The notes beneath the pieces were generated by a model, which saw only the letters and a program-made list of their open reading frames with translations, searched no databases and was not told where the DNA came from. The position numbers and the translations under genes are program-made. A stretch of 64,000 nucleotides of DNA from Aspidiotus rigidus (Eukaryota > Arthropoda > Insecta > Hemiptera > Diaspididae), in assembly GCA_035079385.1 (NCBI GenBank), contig JAVHKY010000029.1, positions 11,160,001 to 11,224,000 of the forward strand, read 5' to 3'. Positions 35,225 through 45,480 of this stretch are shown here, piece after piece. Numbering within the stretch: position 1 is the first letter of the stretch; every line of letters begins with the position of its first letter.

Positions 35225-35760
35225 ACCAAGTTTGATTAGACATTTGTCCGATGTACGCCTCTTCAGCACAATGACACCGCCAGTATTCATAATGACGAAT
35301 TATTTCTATAATGTTCCAGGGCAATGCATTCGAAATCCTAATTCTCCTTGTGGAGAAGCACTTCAGACCCCCTCTCCCTATCCTCCCGGAAGCTATGCCC
35401 ATTGGTGATTAAGTGGTCAGGAAATGGCGCGTCTCTCTTGTTGCCCTTCTCCCAGGTTTTCTTATTTTCAGCCACTCTAATCTTCAGCGGTCGTCCAGTC
35501 TCTCTGATATGAACGCTTTTACAACCTCTACATTCTAGCCTGTACACCCCACTCTTCTCATTCTCAGGAACTCGGTCTCTCAACCTGACAAACAACCCTT
35601 TGACAGTAAGAAGATTGTAGAACGCAAGCCGAAGGGGCGAAGGGTCCGTCCTAACTGAAGAGAGAACTTTCCCAAGAATGGGAGCCTGATTCACCGTTAT
35701 TTCTCGTGGCTCATGGAACGGGGTAGGGAGGTAAGAGAGTCGATGTACTTCTTAGATGGT
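35225..35760 (-). mobile_element. Penelope-like element (family 1), GIY-YIG fragment
   Basis: Minus-strand 35694-35338 encodes 'AFYNLLTVKGLFVRLRD', 'SGVYRLECRGCKSVHIRETG', 'GNKRDAPFPDHLITNGHSFR' and 'LLHKEN'. It lines up throughout with 46.86-47.16 kb. A frameshift near 35350 leads to 'RIRISNAL...NIIEIIRHYEYW' at 35342-35260. The second GIY-YIG tyrosine is histidine here (VHIRET), so the nuclease would be damaged. Confidence 0.8.
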
Positions 35761-35914
35761 AAGATGAAGAAAAATAAAGCTCCACTGTGCAAAAGCCTTT
35801 TGGACCATATAGTAACTTCCACCACCGATAGTGATGAGAAGTACGTCCGACTTCAGTCGGTTGGGTTCTAAACGTTAGGATAACGTTAAACACATCAGTG
35901 GGCGTGGCTTATTT

Positions 35915-35950
35915 CTTCCCGAAGCCTTGCCGGACACCGAAACGTCTATC
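35915..35950 (+). ncRNA. PLE-tail motif resembling a hammerhead 3' half
   Basis: 'cttcccgaagccttgccgg' followed by 'acaccgaaacgtc'. The 'GAAACGTC' ending after a short stem is typical of PLE terminal sequences related to hammerhead ribozymes. The CUGANGA half is not clearly present. A weak candidate, on the opposite strand to the nearby PLE fragment. Confidence 0.25.
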
Positions 35951-35959
35951 ATAAGATCC

Positions 35960-37475
35960 AACTGATTGAAATTGGACTTCATGTGTCAAGACAATTTATA
36001 ACGAAGTCTAAACGGGGTTGAAGCGGCAGAAGGGGTGAATTACGTGGAATAAGAGCATTTAAAAACGGCGTTGAGTTCTTGAGGCCAGAGAGTTAGCAGT
36101 GAATGAATGAGCGCGGTGACGGTGAGGAGGAAGACCTGCCTTAGGAGAGCATAGGCTGAATGAAAGGCTGGTAGTACCAAGGACCAGTTGAAGCTCAAAG
36201 GACTGAATTGAGTCTAGAAATCTAAGATTCGTTGAATTGGAGTGGATGTAAATTGGAGAACCGTAATTAAGTAGAGGATGGATTGGACAATTGTAGAGTT
36301 GGAGGAGGAGTTTTCGCGGTCACAGCTGGATGGGGTAACCTTGAAGGAATTCAGGCATTCATCTCTCAATATTTTTATACGAGGGAGGGAGGTGTCCAGG
36401 AGATTTGGAAGTCAGAAGTGAGACCAAGGAACTTGACAAGGGGTCGTGAAGAAGCATTGGGAGTGAGTTTCTTTCTTGAATGCTACTTCGACTGAAAACC
36501 AAAATCTACGATCAAATGATCATTTAGAGATTCCTCGAGAGTTAATTGGAGTACGCTTTCTGCTTGTTGGAGGTTAGAAGCAAGGAGAGAGATACTGAAG
36601 GTAAAGCTGAGTTTGGTAAGGAGAAAGCTGACAAATGTTTTAGTCAACTCCAAAATTTTTTCTCGGCTATTCGCCGCTGATGTATTTCAGAAAATACAAA
36701 ATACAATGAAGCTAAGTAGTTGCGAGCAGAAAATCCAATTCTTAATGTATACGGCACTCTACACTGTCGTGTTCCTACCTAAATCTTCTCAAAGGTAGGC
36801 AATGAAATTAGGAATCTCGCTTCGGGCCTGTATTTCACGAGGAAATCGAGGCCACTCTACTCCCAAGGTCATCGCCAGAGAAACAAAAAATCCGCCAGAT
36901 GCCCGCACGGATTCTTTCATTAATTTCTTCTCAAAAGGCGTAATTATTTATGCTTTTTAAAACTATTTACTGCATCGAGTTAATTAATATGATGGGGCAG
37001 TCTTGAAATATGACGAGATTATAAATACATTCCGCAGCTTCACGTATTAGGCTGACTTAAGAATGTTCATTAACTTATGGCCTATAGTCGACGTACCGAC
37101 GTGCGTAAGTACAGATATTTTGTAAAAACCAGTATCATCCTATTAGACGCCCTAAGTACGAACCACACAGTCGTATTTTTACCTAAACATAAGTTACGGC
37201 CGCGTAGACTGGTTCCGTCGAGTGAATAAAGATCAAATATAACTATTATGCATATTGAAATATTGTTACCTTTTGTACCCGACCTCTTCTTCCAGATGGC
37301 TAAAGAAATACTATTGCTCTGCCGTCGTTTTATCATCTCGTGACCGTATCAATGTGATGAGAGTGCCGAACTACAATGAATGATGAACAGTTATAACGAT
37401 AACGGCCTATATGTTATTAAATTTCGTATTCTTTTGTCACTGCAGTGTATAGTACTTGTACAAAAAAGTTGGTTT
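35960..37475. other. No gene recognised
   Basis: 36000-36640 is purine-rich and 36640-37330 looks single-copy. Short frames have no features and no splice support. Confidence 0.45.
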
Positions 37476-37649
37476 ATGATTCTAATCGTAGAGATGACTT
37501 TATTAATTTCATCTTGGGCGAACGATATGTCGGGCGAATGCGTATCATCTTTTGACGTCTCTATTCGCGAGTTCAGCTCCGCATTCGATAATGACCCGCG
37601 TGGGTCTAACGAGGAAATATTCTTACAAGATATAGTATATGAAAGCTAA
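37476..37649 (+). CDS. Possible small secreted peptide, 57 residues
   Basis: A good acceptor ('ttttgtcactgcag') ends at about 37445. An ATG at 37476 then opens 57 codons to a TAA at 37647-37649. The product would begin with a short hydrophobic stretch 'MILIVEMTLLISSWA' and continue as an acidic tail ('SFDVSIREFSSAFDNDPRGS'). A longer in-frame start exists at 37380. No family recognised. It could be chance; only the signal-like start and the acceptor favour it. Confidence 0.2.
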   Translation: MILIVEMTLLISSWANDMSGECVSSFDVSIREFSSAFDNDPRGSNEEIFLQDIVYES

Positions 37650-37824
37650 TGATGAATCATCGTCTTTTGGGTTGATAACAAGTAATCTTCTTTGTAAGAA
37701 TTGTACTTGTGACGACGGAATGTTGGATGACAAAAGTGGCGAAGTTATTTCTGATTGTCTTTTCCCGAAAATAATTTTATTGTAGCTACTGTTGACCGAC
37801 CTTTGGTCGCGGAATGAGCTCATC

Positions 37825-38135
37825 ATCCCAGAGGGTGAAAAGATTGGATACTCCAGCGAGTAAACCTAAAAAAAATGCAACATGGTTCAAATCCCACGTC
37901 GAGTTCGAGTCTCCCTACTCTGTTAAGAATTCTTCTTCCCTGGCCAATAGCCTAAAGAATGGGCTTCTACCTACGGGTTCGACCCTTTGTTCCTTTGACG
38001 TCGTAGGTCTGTTCCCTAACATCCGTAAGACTGTTACTATGCAGCGGATGGGTGAACTTGAACACTCCTCATGAAGAGATGAGTGAATTTTTCGACTTAT
38101 TGAAGTTTGTTGGTCACCGAATTTCTGTAGATTAT
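37825..38135 (+). mobile_element. Penelope-like polymerase fragment (family 1)
   Basis: 'FKSHVEFESPYSVKNSSSLA', 'LPTGSTLCSFDVVGLFPNIR' and 'TMQRMGELEHSS' align with 'FKNRIDFESPHSVLNSASLT', 'LPPGTTICSFDVVGLFPNIP' and 'IQRMGELLVRAN' of the 44-47 kb element. This covers polymerase motif A only. Confidence 0.8.
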
Positions 38136-38329
38136 TGAAAGTTATTGAAACTGTACTTATAACCAATGCGTACTAGCTCTCCCATGGGGGCAGGATTGAA
38201 AAATTGCGAATTTTTTCGACGCGATCCGATAATTTACGTACATTCTTTAGAACCCAATGCTGCTCTAAACTCATTTTCAAAAAAATATCACTTACGTAAA
38301 GTGTGCAGGAAGCTATTGATATATAACTT

Positions 38330-38645
38330 GGAGGTCAAAATTTTTCCATATCCTTCTCTATCAGTTATAGGTCCAAGCCCAAGCCTGTGACGTCACAATT
38401 TGATGACGTCATAGATCAGTTTATTCCAAGTCCCACTCCTATCATAAATAACTCTGATGTCAAAATTTTAACAGGGAACCTCTTCTATGGTTTTTTTTTT
38501 TTGAGAAATTTGCCTTGCGCCATGCATCGTCCGGCAAAAAAGTGGGAAAAATTCTGACTTCTATCATATATAGCTGGAGAGTCAACATTTTCCCCTCCTA
38601 TCCTATATAGCTCGATAGCTCGAGAGTCGAAATCTTTCCAACTCC
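38330..38645. repeat. Dispersed TGACGTCA/monomer repeat
   Basis: TGACGTCA at 38388-38395 and 38404-38411, 16 bp apart. 'acagggaacctcttctatgg' lies near 38471, and the 'gagaaatttgccttgcgcc' phrase typical of the family is followed by 'tatcatatagctcg' monomers. Confidence 0.8.
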
Positions 38646-38674
38646 TTTAAGCAATACTGAACTATGTGTTTCAG

Positions 38675-40085
38675 AATTTTATTACAAACATCTGGTCCAG
38701 CATTGCATAGCAAATTTGTGTTTCAGCATTGCATATCAAATATGTGTTTCAGCATTGCTTATAAAATGTTAAGAGAGAGGATAGATGTATTCACAATAGT
38801 TTGGGAAAGTGTTTCGATTCTTTTAAGAAAAACATTGTTCATTTGTCAAACCCTACATTTGGTTAACGAAGCTGAACCAAATATTTGGTGAAGTACATAT
38901 TATTCAGTAAGCAATGCTGAACCACATATTTGGCAAACCGTATATTTGGGTAACAAAGCTGCACCTTATATTTTAGAAACCATATATTCTGTAAGCAATG
39001 CTGAACCACATATTGATAACGTGAAAAAAATACCTTGTACGTCACAAAAAAAATTGGCATAACTGCTATTTTACACATTTCTCAAACTCCTCAATCCAAA
39101 AATAACAACAAAAAAGAAAAATGTCCATTTTTTGTGGTTTACAAGGTATTTGTTCTACAGTATTGATATTCCACAAGCAATGCTGAACCCTATGTTTGGT
39201 AGACCACACAGTCCATATGCAATGCTGAACCACATATTCTGTAGGCAATGCTGAACTGTATATTTGGTGAACCACGAATACTGTACGCAATGCTGAACCA
39301 CATATTCTGTAAGCCATGCTGAAACACATATTCTGTAGGCCGTGCCAAACCACATATTCTGTAAGCAATGCTGAATCACATATTCTATAAGAGGCCATGC
39401 CAAACCACATATTCTGTAAGCAATGCTGAACCACATATTCTGTGAGCAATGCTGAACCACACATTCTATAAGCAATGATGAACCACATATTCTGTGAGCA
39501 ATGCTGAACCACATATTCTGTGAGCAATGCTGAACCACACATTCTATAAGCAATGATGAACCACATATTCTGTGACCAATTCTGAACCATATATTCTATA
39601 AATAATGCTGAACCACATATTCTGGAAGCAATGCTAAACCACATATTCCGCAAGCAATGCTGAACCACATATTCTGTGAGCAATGCTGAACGACGTATTC
39701 CATAAGCAATGCTGAACACATATTCAATAAGCAATGTTGAACCATATATTCCATAAACAATGCTGAACCACATATTCCGCAAGCAATGCTGAACCACATA
39801 TTCTGTGAGCAATGCTGGACCACATATTCCGTGAGCAATGCTGAAGGACGTATATTCTGTAAGCAATGCAGAACCACATTATCCATTGAACCATACTTTT
39901 GGTGAACCACATATTCCATAAGCAATGTAGAACCACATATTTGGTTCAGTATTGCTTACAGAATATATGGTTCAGCATTGCTTATGGAATATGTGGTTCA
40001 GAATCTCTCACCAAATATGCGGTTCAGCATTGCTTCCAGAGTATGTGGTTTACCAAATATAGGGTTCAGTATTGCTTACGGACTA
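38675..40085. repeat. 26-bp minisatellite with orientation switches
   Basis: The unit is 'aagcaatgctgaaccacata' plus 'ttctgt', 26 bp. The main block at 39180-39945 (about 29 units) reads in this orientation. 38690-38780 and 39940-40080 read inverted ('attgcttatggaatatgtgg'), and 38860-39015 carries more degenerate direct units. Since 26 is not a multiple of 3, all frames repeat every 26 residues; the 266-codon minus-strand frame at 39066-39866 is an artefact of this. Confidence 0.9.
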
Positions 40086-40089
40086 TGTG

Positions 40090-40335
40090 GTTCCTTCTCC
40101 TATCATATATAGCTCCAAGCCCAAGCTTATGACGTCATACTTTGATGATATCATAGATCAGCCTTATGACGTCACAGTCTGATGACTTCATGGATAATTT
40201 TTTCCAAGTCCCCCTCCTATCATCATTGTATATAACTTGGAGGTCGAAATGTTTCCATATCCTTCTCCTACATAGCTCGGAGCCCAATCCTCCGATGTCA
40301 CAATTTCATGACGTCATACGAGTAGATCAGCCTTG
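40090..40335. repeat. Dispersed TGACGTCA/monomer repeat
   Basis: TGACGTCA at 40130-40137, 40167-40174 and 40309-40316, with 'tcctatcatatatagctc' monomers between. It abuts the inverted end of the 26-bp minisatellite. Confidence 0.8.
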
Positions 40336-40439
40336 TGGCTGCTACCTCTCGCTTAATCCGTTAAAAAAACCCGTTAGTGTTTACTTTCAGGCTGTAGTGC
40401 AAGGATTGATCAAGAAAATGAAGTAATAAGGCTTTTCCT

Positions 40440-40530
40440 ACACATAAATTTATTTAGAAGGAACGTTTCGACTACCTCGTCGTCTTTATCGAACGAGAGA
40501 TAAAGACTAAAAGATAGTCGAAACGTTAAT
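40440..40530. repeat. Hairpin with PLE-tail-like 'GTCGAAACGTT' ends
   Basis: 'aacgtttcgacta' (about 40463) and 'tagtcgaaacgtt' (about 40517) flank 'cgtctttatcgaacgagagataaagac', forming a stem of about 30 bp with one bulged region. The GAAACGTT ending resembles PLE terminal sequences. Confidence 0.5.
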
Positions 40531-40620
40531 TATTTCCTTATATACTGCACTATGATAGAAGGGACTCAGAAAAACTCAAGACTTTTCGAGAATTCAATAT
40601 TTTTAATTCAAAACTATATT

Positions 40621-41073
40621 TCGTCGTTGGATCGGAAAAAACCTCCTATGTGGCAAAAATAAAATTTTACAGGAGAAGCAAAAAACTAATTATTTTGTGA
40701 AAAGAAGGCCAAAATACTTTGGAAACGTCTCATTAAATGTGGAAAAGCTTCTTTGATACAGTAGTAACAAAAAATTTTCAAAATTGTCTAAAATACGGCG
40801 GTATTGGGCGATAAATGCACATAGGAGGAATTCCTGGCCCTAAATATTGTAGATAAGAGGTTTGCTCTGCACATAGGAGGTATTTGAGACCACATTTTCT
40901 GGATGGTGCACATAGGAGGTATTCAAAACCGCTCCTACCGACGTAATTTTGAATTTAGCACATAGGGGATTTTTCCAGTAGATGCGCCTTGAAATTCCGC
41001 GTCCAACCATATAAAAAAGTGCATTTCTCAAAAAATGGCACATAGGAGCTTTTTTCCGATCCAACGACGATTA
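40621..41073. mobile_element. MITE with 33-bp TIRs and subterminal repeats
   Basis: Left end TCGTCGTTGGATCGGAAAAA then acctcctatgtggc. The right end is its inverted complement (41038-41073) with about one mismatch in 33. Inside, 'GCACATAGGAGGtatt' occurs at 40817, 40869, 40908, 40958 (one change) and 41038, all in the same direction. The left TIR contains its inverse. No coding capacity. A clear target duplication was not found. Confidence 0.85.
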
Positions 41074-41079
41074 GTAATT

Positions 41080-42379
41080 TGGTCCATAGAACAGGTTCCC
41101 TGCGTTAGGAAACCGTCGTTTTTCTTAACAGCGGAGGTGAAATCGATGAGACATTTTCTTCCCAGACGGATCGATTCAAAACTAAATGCTTTGCGGCAAG
41201 ACATACAATGCAATTTCAAGCTCTCTAAGATTTATATATCCTGGTGTCCGTCAAAAAGAGATAAAGTATGAGGAAAAACTTAACGATGATGATTGGCCAA
41301 GAGTTTTTCAAAAATATCATTTTCAATTCCATATTTTGTAAAAAAGCTCACGGTCTTTCGAAAGTGGGTATGGTGTGAAAAAAATGGGTGTCTTAGGTCC
41401 TCTCAAAGAAGAAAATTGCAGCTGTACATTGAACTTCACAATTATATTTTATACGACGAACCCACGATAAAAAATTTTCATTACTTGTCGCGAACTAATA
41501 AGGAGGTCGTACCTGAAATGCACGCTTCACTGATCACCCTCCGCGTAAAGATCTCTCGACATTAGGCCTACTATTAAGAGAAAGACTTCATGTACTAAAT
41601 GAATACATTATACGCTATTAAACAGTATACTAAGACTATATCCTCCTGTAGAAGAGTTTATCGATGAAAATGAAAATGAAATCGTTCACGACTATTTCTC
41701 GCTTCAATTATTATATTTTCGTAAAGCTACGAAATTATCACGATGAATAAACTATAGACTAGATCACGATCGCGCTTGTAGTGGACTACAAGAGCGTGTA
41801 CCTATTCGTTTATACAATAGAATTTCGGTAGGTAGTGGACGTCTACAGTTTTAAAGCGTACTACAAAAGTACAGAAATATAAGTTATCTGTAGCCTATAT
41901 TCGTTTATAGATTTAAGAGGCGTAGAGTGAATGAATTAATCAAATAATCTAGGTTGAATTAAATTAAACGCCTTCCGTATTTTCCGGAGATCAATTTTTT
42001 GTTTTCATTATAATGCGGTATAGTGGAGCACTGGAACAAGACTTGGAGCGCTTCTTCTTCTTCGTGTATTCTGCGATAGAGTTCATGTTTACTTTTGTTT
42101 TGTACAGTGTATTGATCGACGTGAGCCTTGCGAGTATATTGTGGAAATGCTAAAGGTCGACTAGGTGTGGGAATCGTGTGTTATGCGGAGATGAAAATTT
42201 CCGTTTCTTCTGACGATGATGTCGTGATCATCAACTGTCTACCCGGGCTTGTCGAGCGTGTGACACACCCATTATCTCGAGTATTGTCCTCGTTATGCTG
42301 CACCCATCTTCCTCAAATTAAATATCAAATTGAACTAATCATTGATCGATTCGATTACAGCTATATTTCCAATATGTAG
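41080..42379. other. No gene supported
   Basis: Starts with the dispersed 'agaacaggttccctgcgtt' module (41087-41130). A minus-strand frame at 41219-41125 reads 'MKLHCMSCRKAFSFESIRLG', with a CxxC pair, but runs into the repeat module. 41570-42380 is single-copy-looking. Confidence 0.4.
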
Positions 42380-42496
42380 AACAATCTGAGAATCGCCCTC
42401 GAGAGCAGCCTCGAGCGGGCCTTCAGAAGATTACAATACTCCTCTTCAGCACAGCACCCAAATGTTTCCATTCACACGTACAGCGCTGTCTCTTGA
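42380..42496 (+). CDS. Possible terminal coding exon, 38 residues
   Basis: After 'ttccaatatgtag' an open stretch encodes 'NNLRIALESSLERAFRRLQY' then 'SSSAQHPNVSIHTYSAVS' and a TGA. Composition looks protein-like (amphipathic helix, polar tail). Followed by about 750 bp of AT-rich sequence that could be a 3' untranslated region. Another frame, entered from the acceptor 'cgattacag' at 42360, is open for 73 codons, so the reading is ambiguous. No upstream exon was identified. Confidence 0.2.
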   Translation, partial: NNLRIALESSLERAFRRLQYSSSAQHPNVSIHTYSAVS

Positions 42497-43895
42497 ATTA
42501 TCAAAACAAAAGACTGCTTAGGGACTTGGGAAACAAATCGTACAAATCACCTGTAAATCAATACAATATCCGCCATTAAGTGTACAAATTTACATGAAAG
42601 AAAACAAGAGGGGTTAGCATTCTCTGTCCCATTTTCAGACATAAAACGCAGGTAACACCCTCTGTTACTCAGCAGACCGGAAACAACACTTGATCAAAAT
42701 TCTCGCGGAAACGACAGATATATATACGCAGTATATAGGTACAATTCTGGTTGCTTGTCTTTTTAGAGAAGTCGACTGACTACACACGATTATATATTTT
42801 TAATTTACCCGCCCGCAACACCACGTTTCCTGTCGATGTTAAAAAGTATACAGTGTACAATTCGTACTTTAACTACCTATTTAGTGTGGTACTATATAAT
42901 GTACTAAGGATATGATGAAGACGATGTTTAAAAAAGCGTGAAAGAAAAAAATACGTATATACTCGTATACGCGTATACACACGAAGAACTTCGAGAGGTT
43001 CAGTACAGGGTAAACGAACCAGTTCTGTGACTGAACTCCATAATGCGCACTTTAATTATAGTTTTAAGATTATGTAGCTATTCCATTAGCTTCTCGTCGT
43101 TGATACGTGAAATTTTCGACTTTCTTGTAATTAAATTATAAATATTATTTTATAATAGATTCCTCGGACGCGTGTTTCGTACAATATGGCATCGGTGCTC
43201 TAAATCTGTGTACCTAACCGGATGAAAAGAAAAATAGGTTCACGAATGTAAGGAATAATCTTTCGATTAGAATTTCTGCGTTATAGTTAATTGAGATGTA
43301 GCGCTCGTAATGCTGGCCAAAGTTTTCCAGCATCCTAATCTACGAAGTAGGCTTTGAGTTTTATCTCTTCTTGCAGGAGGAGGGGAAAAGGGTCCCTCCC
43401 AATTTGGAGGGATAACCGCACCCCTGCTCGGAAATCTAGTAACTTGTATTTTGATGGCTAATTTCAATTAAGACGCTGGGTCAGAAATGAGTTCATTCCC
43501 TTACCCCGTGAACTTGATTTCTTCCAAAATTTTCCACATGTGAAGGAATTTTACATTAAAAATGAATATTTGGAGATGGAATGTTAATTTAAAGGAAAAA
43601 ATAGTGCTAAAAAGGCTTTGGGGCAATATGTGATCGCCAGTATGAGACATGAAACCACATCTTCATGATTTGTTATATCTAGAGAAGAATTGCGTGTTGT
43701 TTTTATTGATTCATTTAACGAGCTTTGAAACTACATGGTTATTAGCTCGACGGTGAGACATAGAATGAAGATAGATGGAAGATATGTGTGGTAAAAATTA
43801 ATTAGGAAGGGGATTAGTATGGACGGTCAGATTGTTTAAGTTGGTGTGCAAGTCAGTTGATTGTAAGTATTGTAGGGTACCACAAATGGTTTCTT
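42497..43895. other. No gene recognised
   Basis: AT-rich, single-copy-looking. It could hold the 3' untranslated region of an unidentified plus-strand gene. Confidence 0.4.
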
Positions 43896-43899
43896 GGTT

Positions 43900-44348
43900 G
43901 TTTTAACAGGGAACCTGTTTTATGAGTCAAATGGGATTTGGTATTGAAAATTCAAGGAAGCCTAGACCTAGATAAAGCTAGTATAAAGAAGGCCTAGACC
44001 TACTATAAGCCTAGTATAATATAGTTTAAGAGTCTAAATATTTTTCGTATCTCCAGCTATGTATGATAGCTCGAGAGTTGAAATTATTCCAAGTCCCTCT
44101 CCTATCACATATAGCTTGAGAGTCGACAATTTTCCAAGTCCCCTTCATATCATATACACCTCGAGAGTCGAAATTTTAATAGGGAACCTGTTTTACGGGG
44201 GGCTGGTTTGAGAAATTTGCCTTGCGCCGTCCAGCAAAAAACTTGGAAAAATGTTAACTCTCGAGCTATCATGATAGGAGGGGGACTTGGAAAAATTTTG
44301 ACCTTCAAACTATATTACATGTACTAGGCTTATAGTAGGTCTAGGCCT
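43900..44348. repeat. Foldback element F, copy 1
   Basis: The left arm 'acagggaacctgttttatga' is followed by 'agcctagacctagataaagc' and 'aggcctagacctactataag' (43904-44030). The inverted inner part of the right arm is at 44322-44350 ('aggcttatagtaggtctagg'), where the PLE begins. Between the arms are 45-bp monomers in both orientations. Confidence 0.75.
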
Positions 44349-45480
44349 TCTTTAGACTATTTACAGTAGTTAGGGGACCAGCAGGTATTCAGAAGATCGA
44401 AAAATTCCTGAAGCTCATTGTGAGGAATGTTGGCTCTGACGAGTAGCTCACCCATCCGCTGGATAGTAGCAGCCTTGGGAATATTCGGGAACAAACCAAC
44501 AACATCAAAAGAGCAGATGGTCGTTCCCGGGGGAAGACTTATACCCTTCAGGACATCAGTTAAAGAGGCCGAATTCAAAACCGAATGAGGGGATTCAAAA
44601 TCAATGCGATTTTTGAACCATCGGTCAAGGAATTTGGCAATGAGGTAAGTGGGGGAGGAGACGAAAGAAACAACGGGTCGCATCGGGGTATTGTTCTTAT
44701 GCACTTTAGGCAGCCCGTAGAGGAGGGGGGGGGGTTTGGGATTAGGAACAAGGAGGACTTTCTTCAGAGCAGGAGTCTTGATAATAGCCTCACTCCTGTT
44801 GATGACACTCCTAACTTCTTTGACGTGCTTCGGGAAGCTGAAATCCTTACTCTCTTTAGCACCCCACTGCTGGAGGACCTCGTGGACCTTGGAAGAATAG
44901 GCGAATTTCTCCATCACCACCACAGCATTTCCCTTGTCCGCCTTAGTGACGATTAAATCTCCCTCTTCAATCTTCCTCTTTAAACCTTGAATCACTCCTT
45001 CCAATTTATTACTCATGCGGGGGAGGGGGTTATTGCGGACTATCTCGGCACAAACTTTCTGGGTATTAAAACCAGGGCCAATCTTAACAGCAAGGTCCGC
45101 AACAACATTAGCCAAGGTTTCATCTTTCTTGAGGGGAGGTAGACTAAATTTCAAACCTTTCTCAAGGGGGGCTGTTTCATCACCATTGAACACTACCTGA
45201 CTATTATTTATGAGGGGGGGGGGATGGAATTTATGAACGTCAACACCATCACTTGACCCTTCCTCAACCACATCACCATTAACCTTCATTAGAGAGGACA
45301 AATTCTTATTTTTCTTTTCCCTCAACTTCACCTCAAACTTCCGACACTTTAAAGTGACGTCCCACATAAAGTAATCAAACTCAAGGGGGAGGAGCATACC
45401 GGAGAGTCTCGAATGGACCAGAAGGTTCAATGTCGTAGTGATATTATATTTACCATGCCATCTCCGCAGTTCCACTAAGA
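44349..45480 (-). pseudogene. Inverted 5' part of Penelope-like element (family 1)
   Basis: A 376-codon uninterrupted minus-strand frame encodes the N-terminal domain ('ELRRWHGKYNITTTLNLLVH', 'LKCRKFEVKLREKKNK') and polymerase start ('IVTKADKGNAVVVMEK', 'YGLPKVHKNNTPMRPVVSF', motif A 'CSFDVVGLFPNIPK'). It stops at 'CWSPNYCK'. It has no motif B, no catalytic YVDD and no GIY-YIG. From 'TKADKGN' to 'CWSPNYCK' it duplicates, inverted, the start of the plus-strand copy at 45480-46062, with few differences. A partial inverted 5' segment of this kind is a known structural habit of Penelope-type insertions. Confidence 0.9.

Noticed and set aside
39066..39866. 266-codon minus-strand open frame
   Set aside because: Produced by the 26-bp minisatellite; the same residue repeat appears in other frames of the same strand.
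41125..41219. Short CxxC-containing frame (MKLHCMSCRKAF) resembling a zinc ribbon
   Set aside because: Too short, ends in a dispersed repeat module, only one cysteine pair visible.
44585..44956. Open frames opposite the PLE polymerase
   Set aside because: Antisense shadows of the PLE coding sequence; the same shadow appears at 45521-45835 over the inverted copy.
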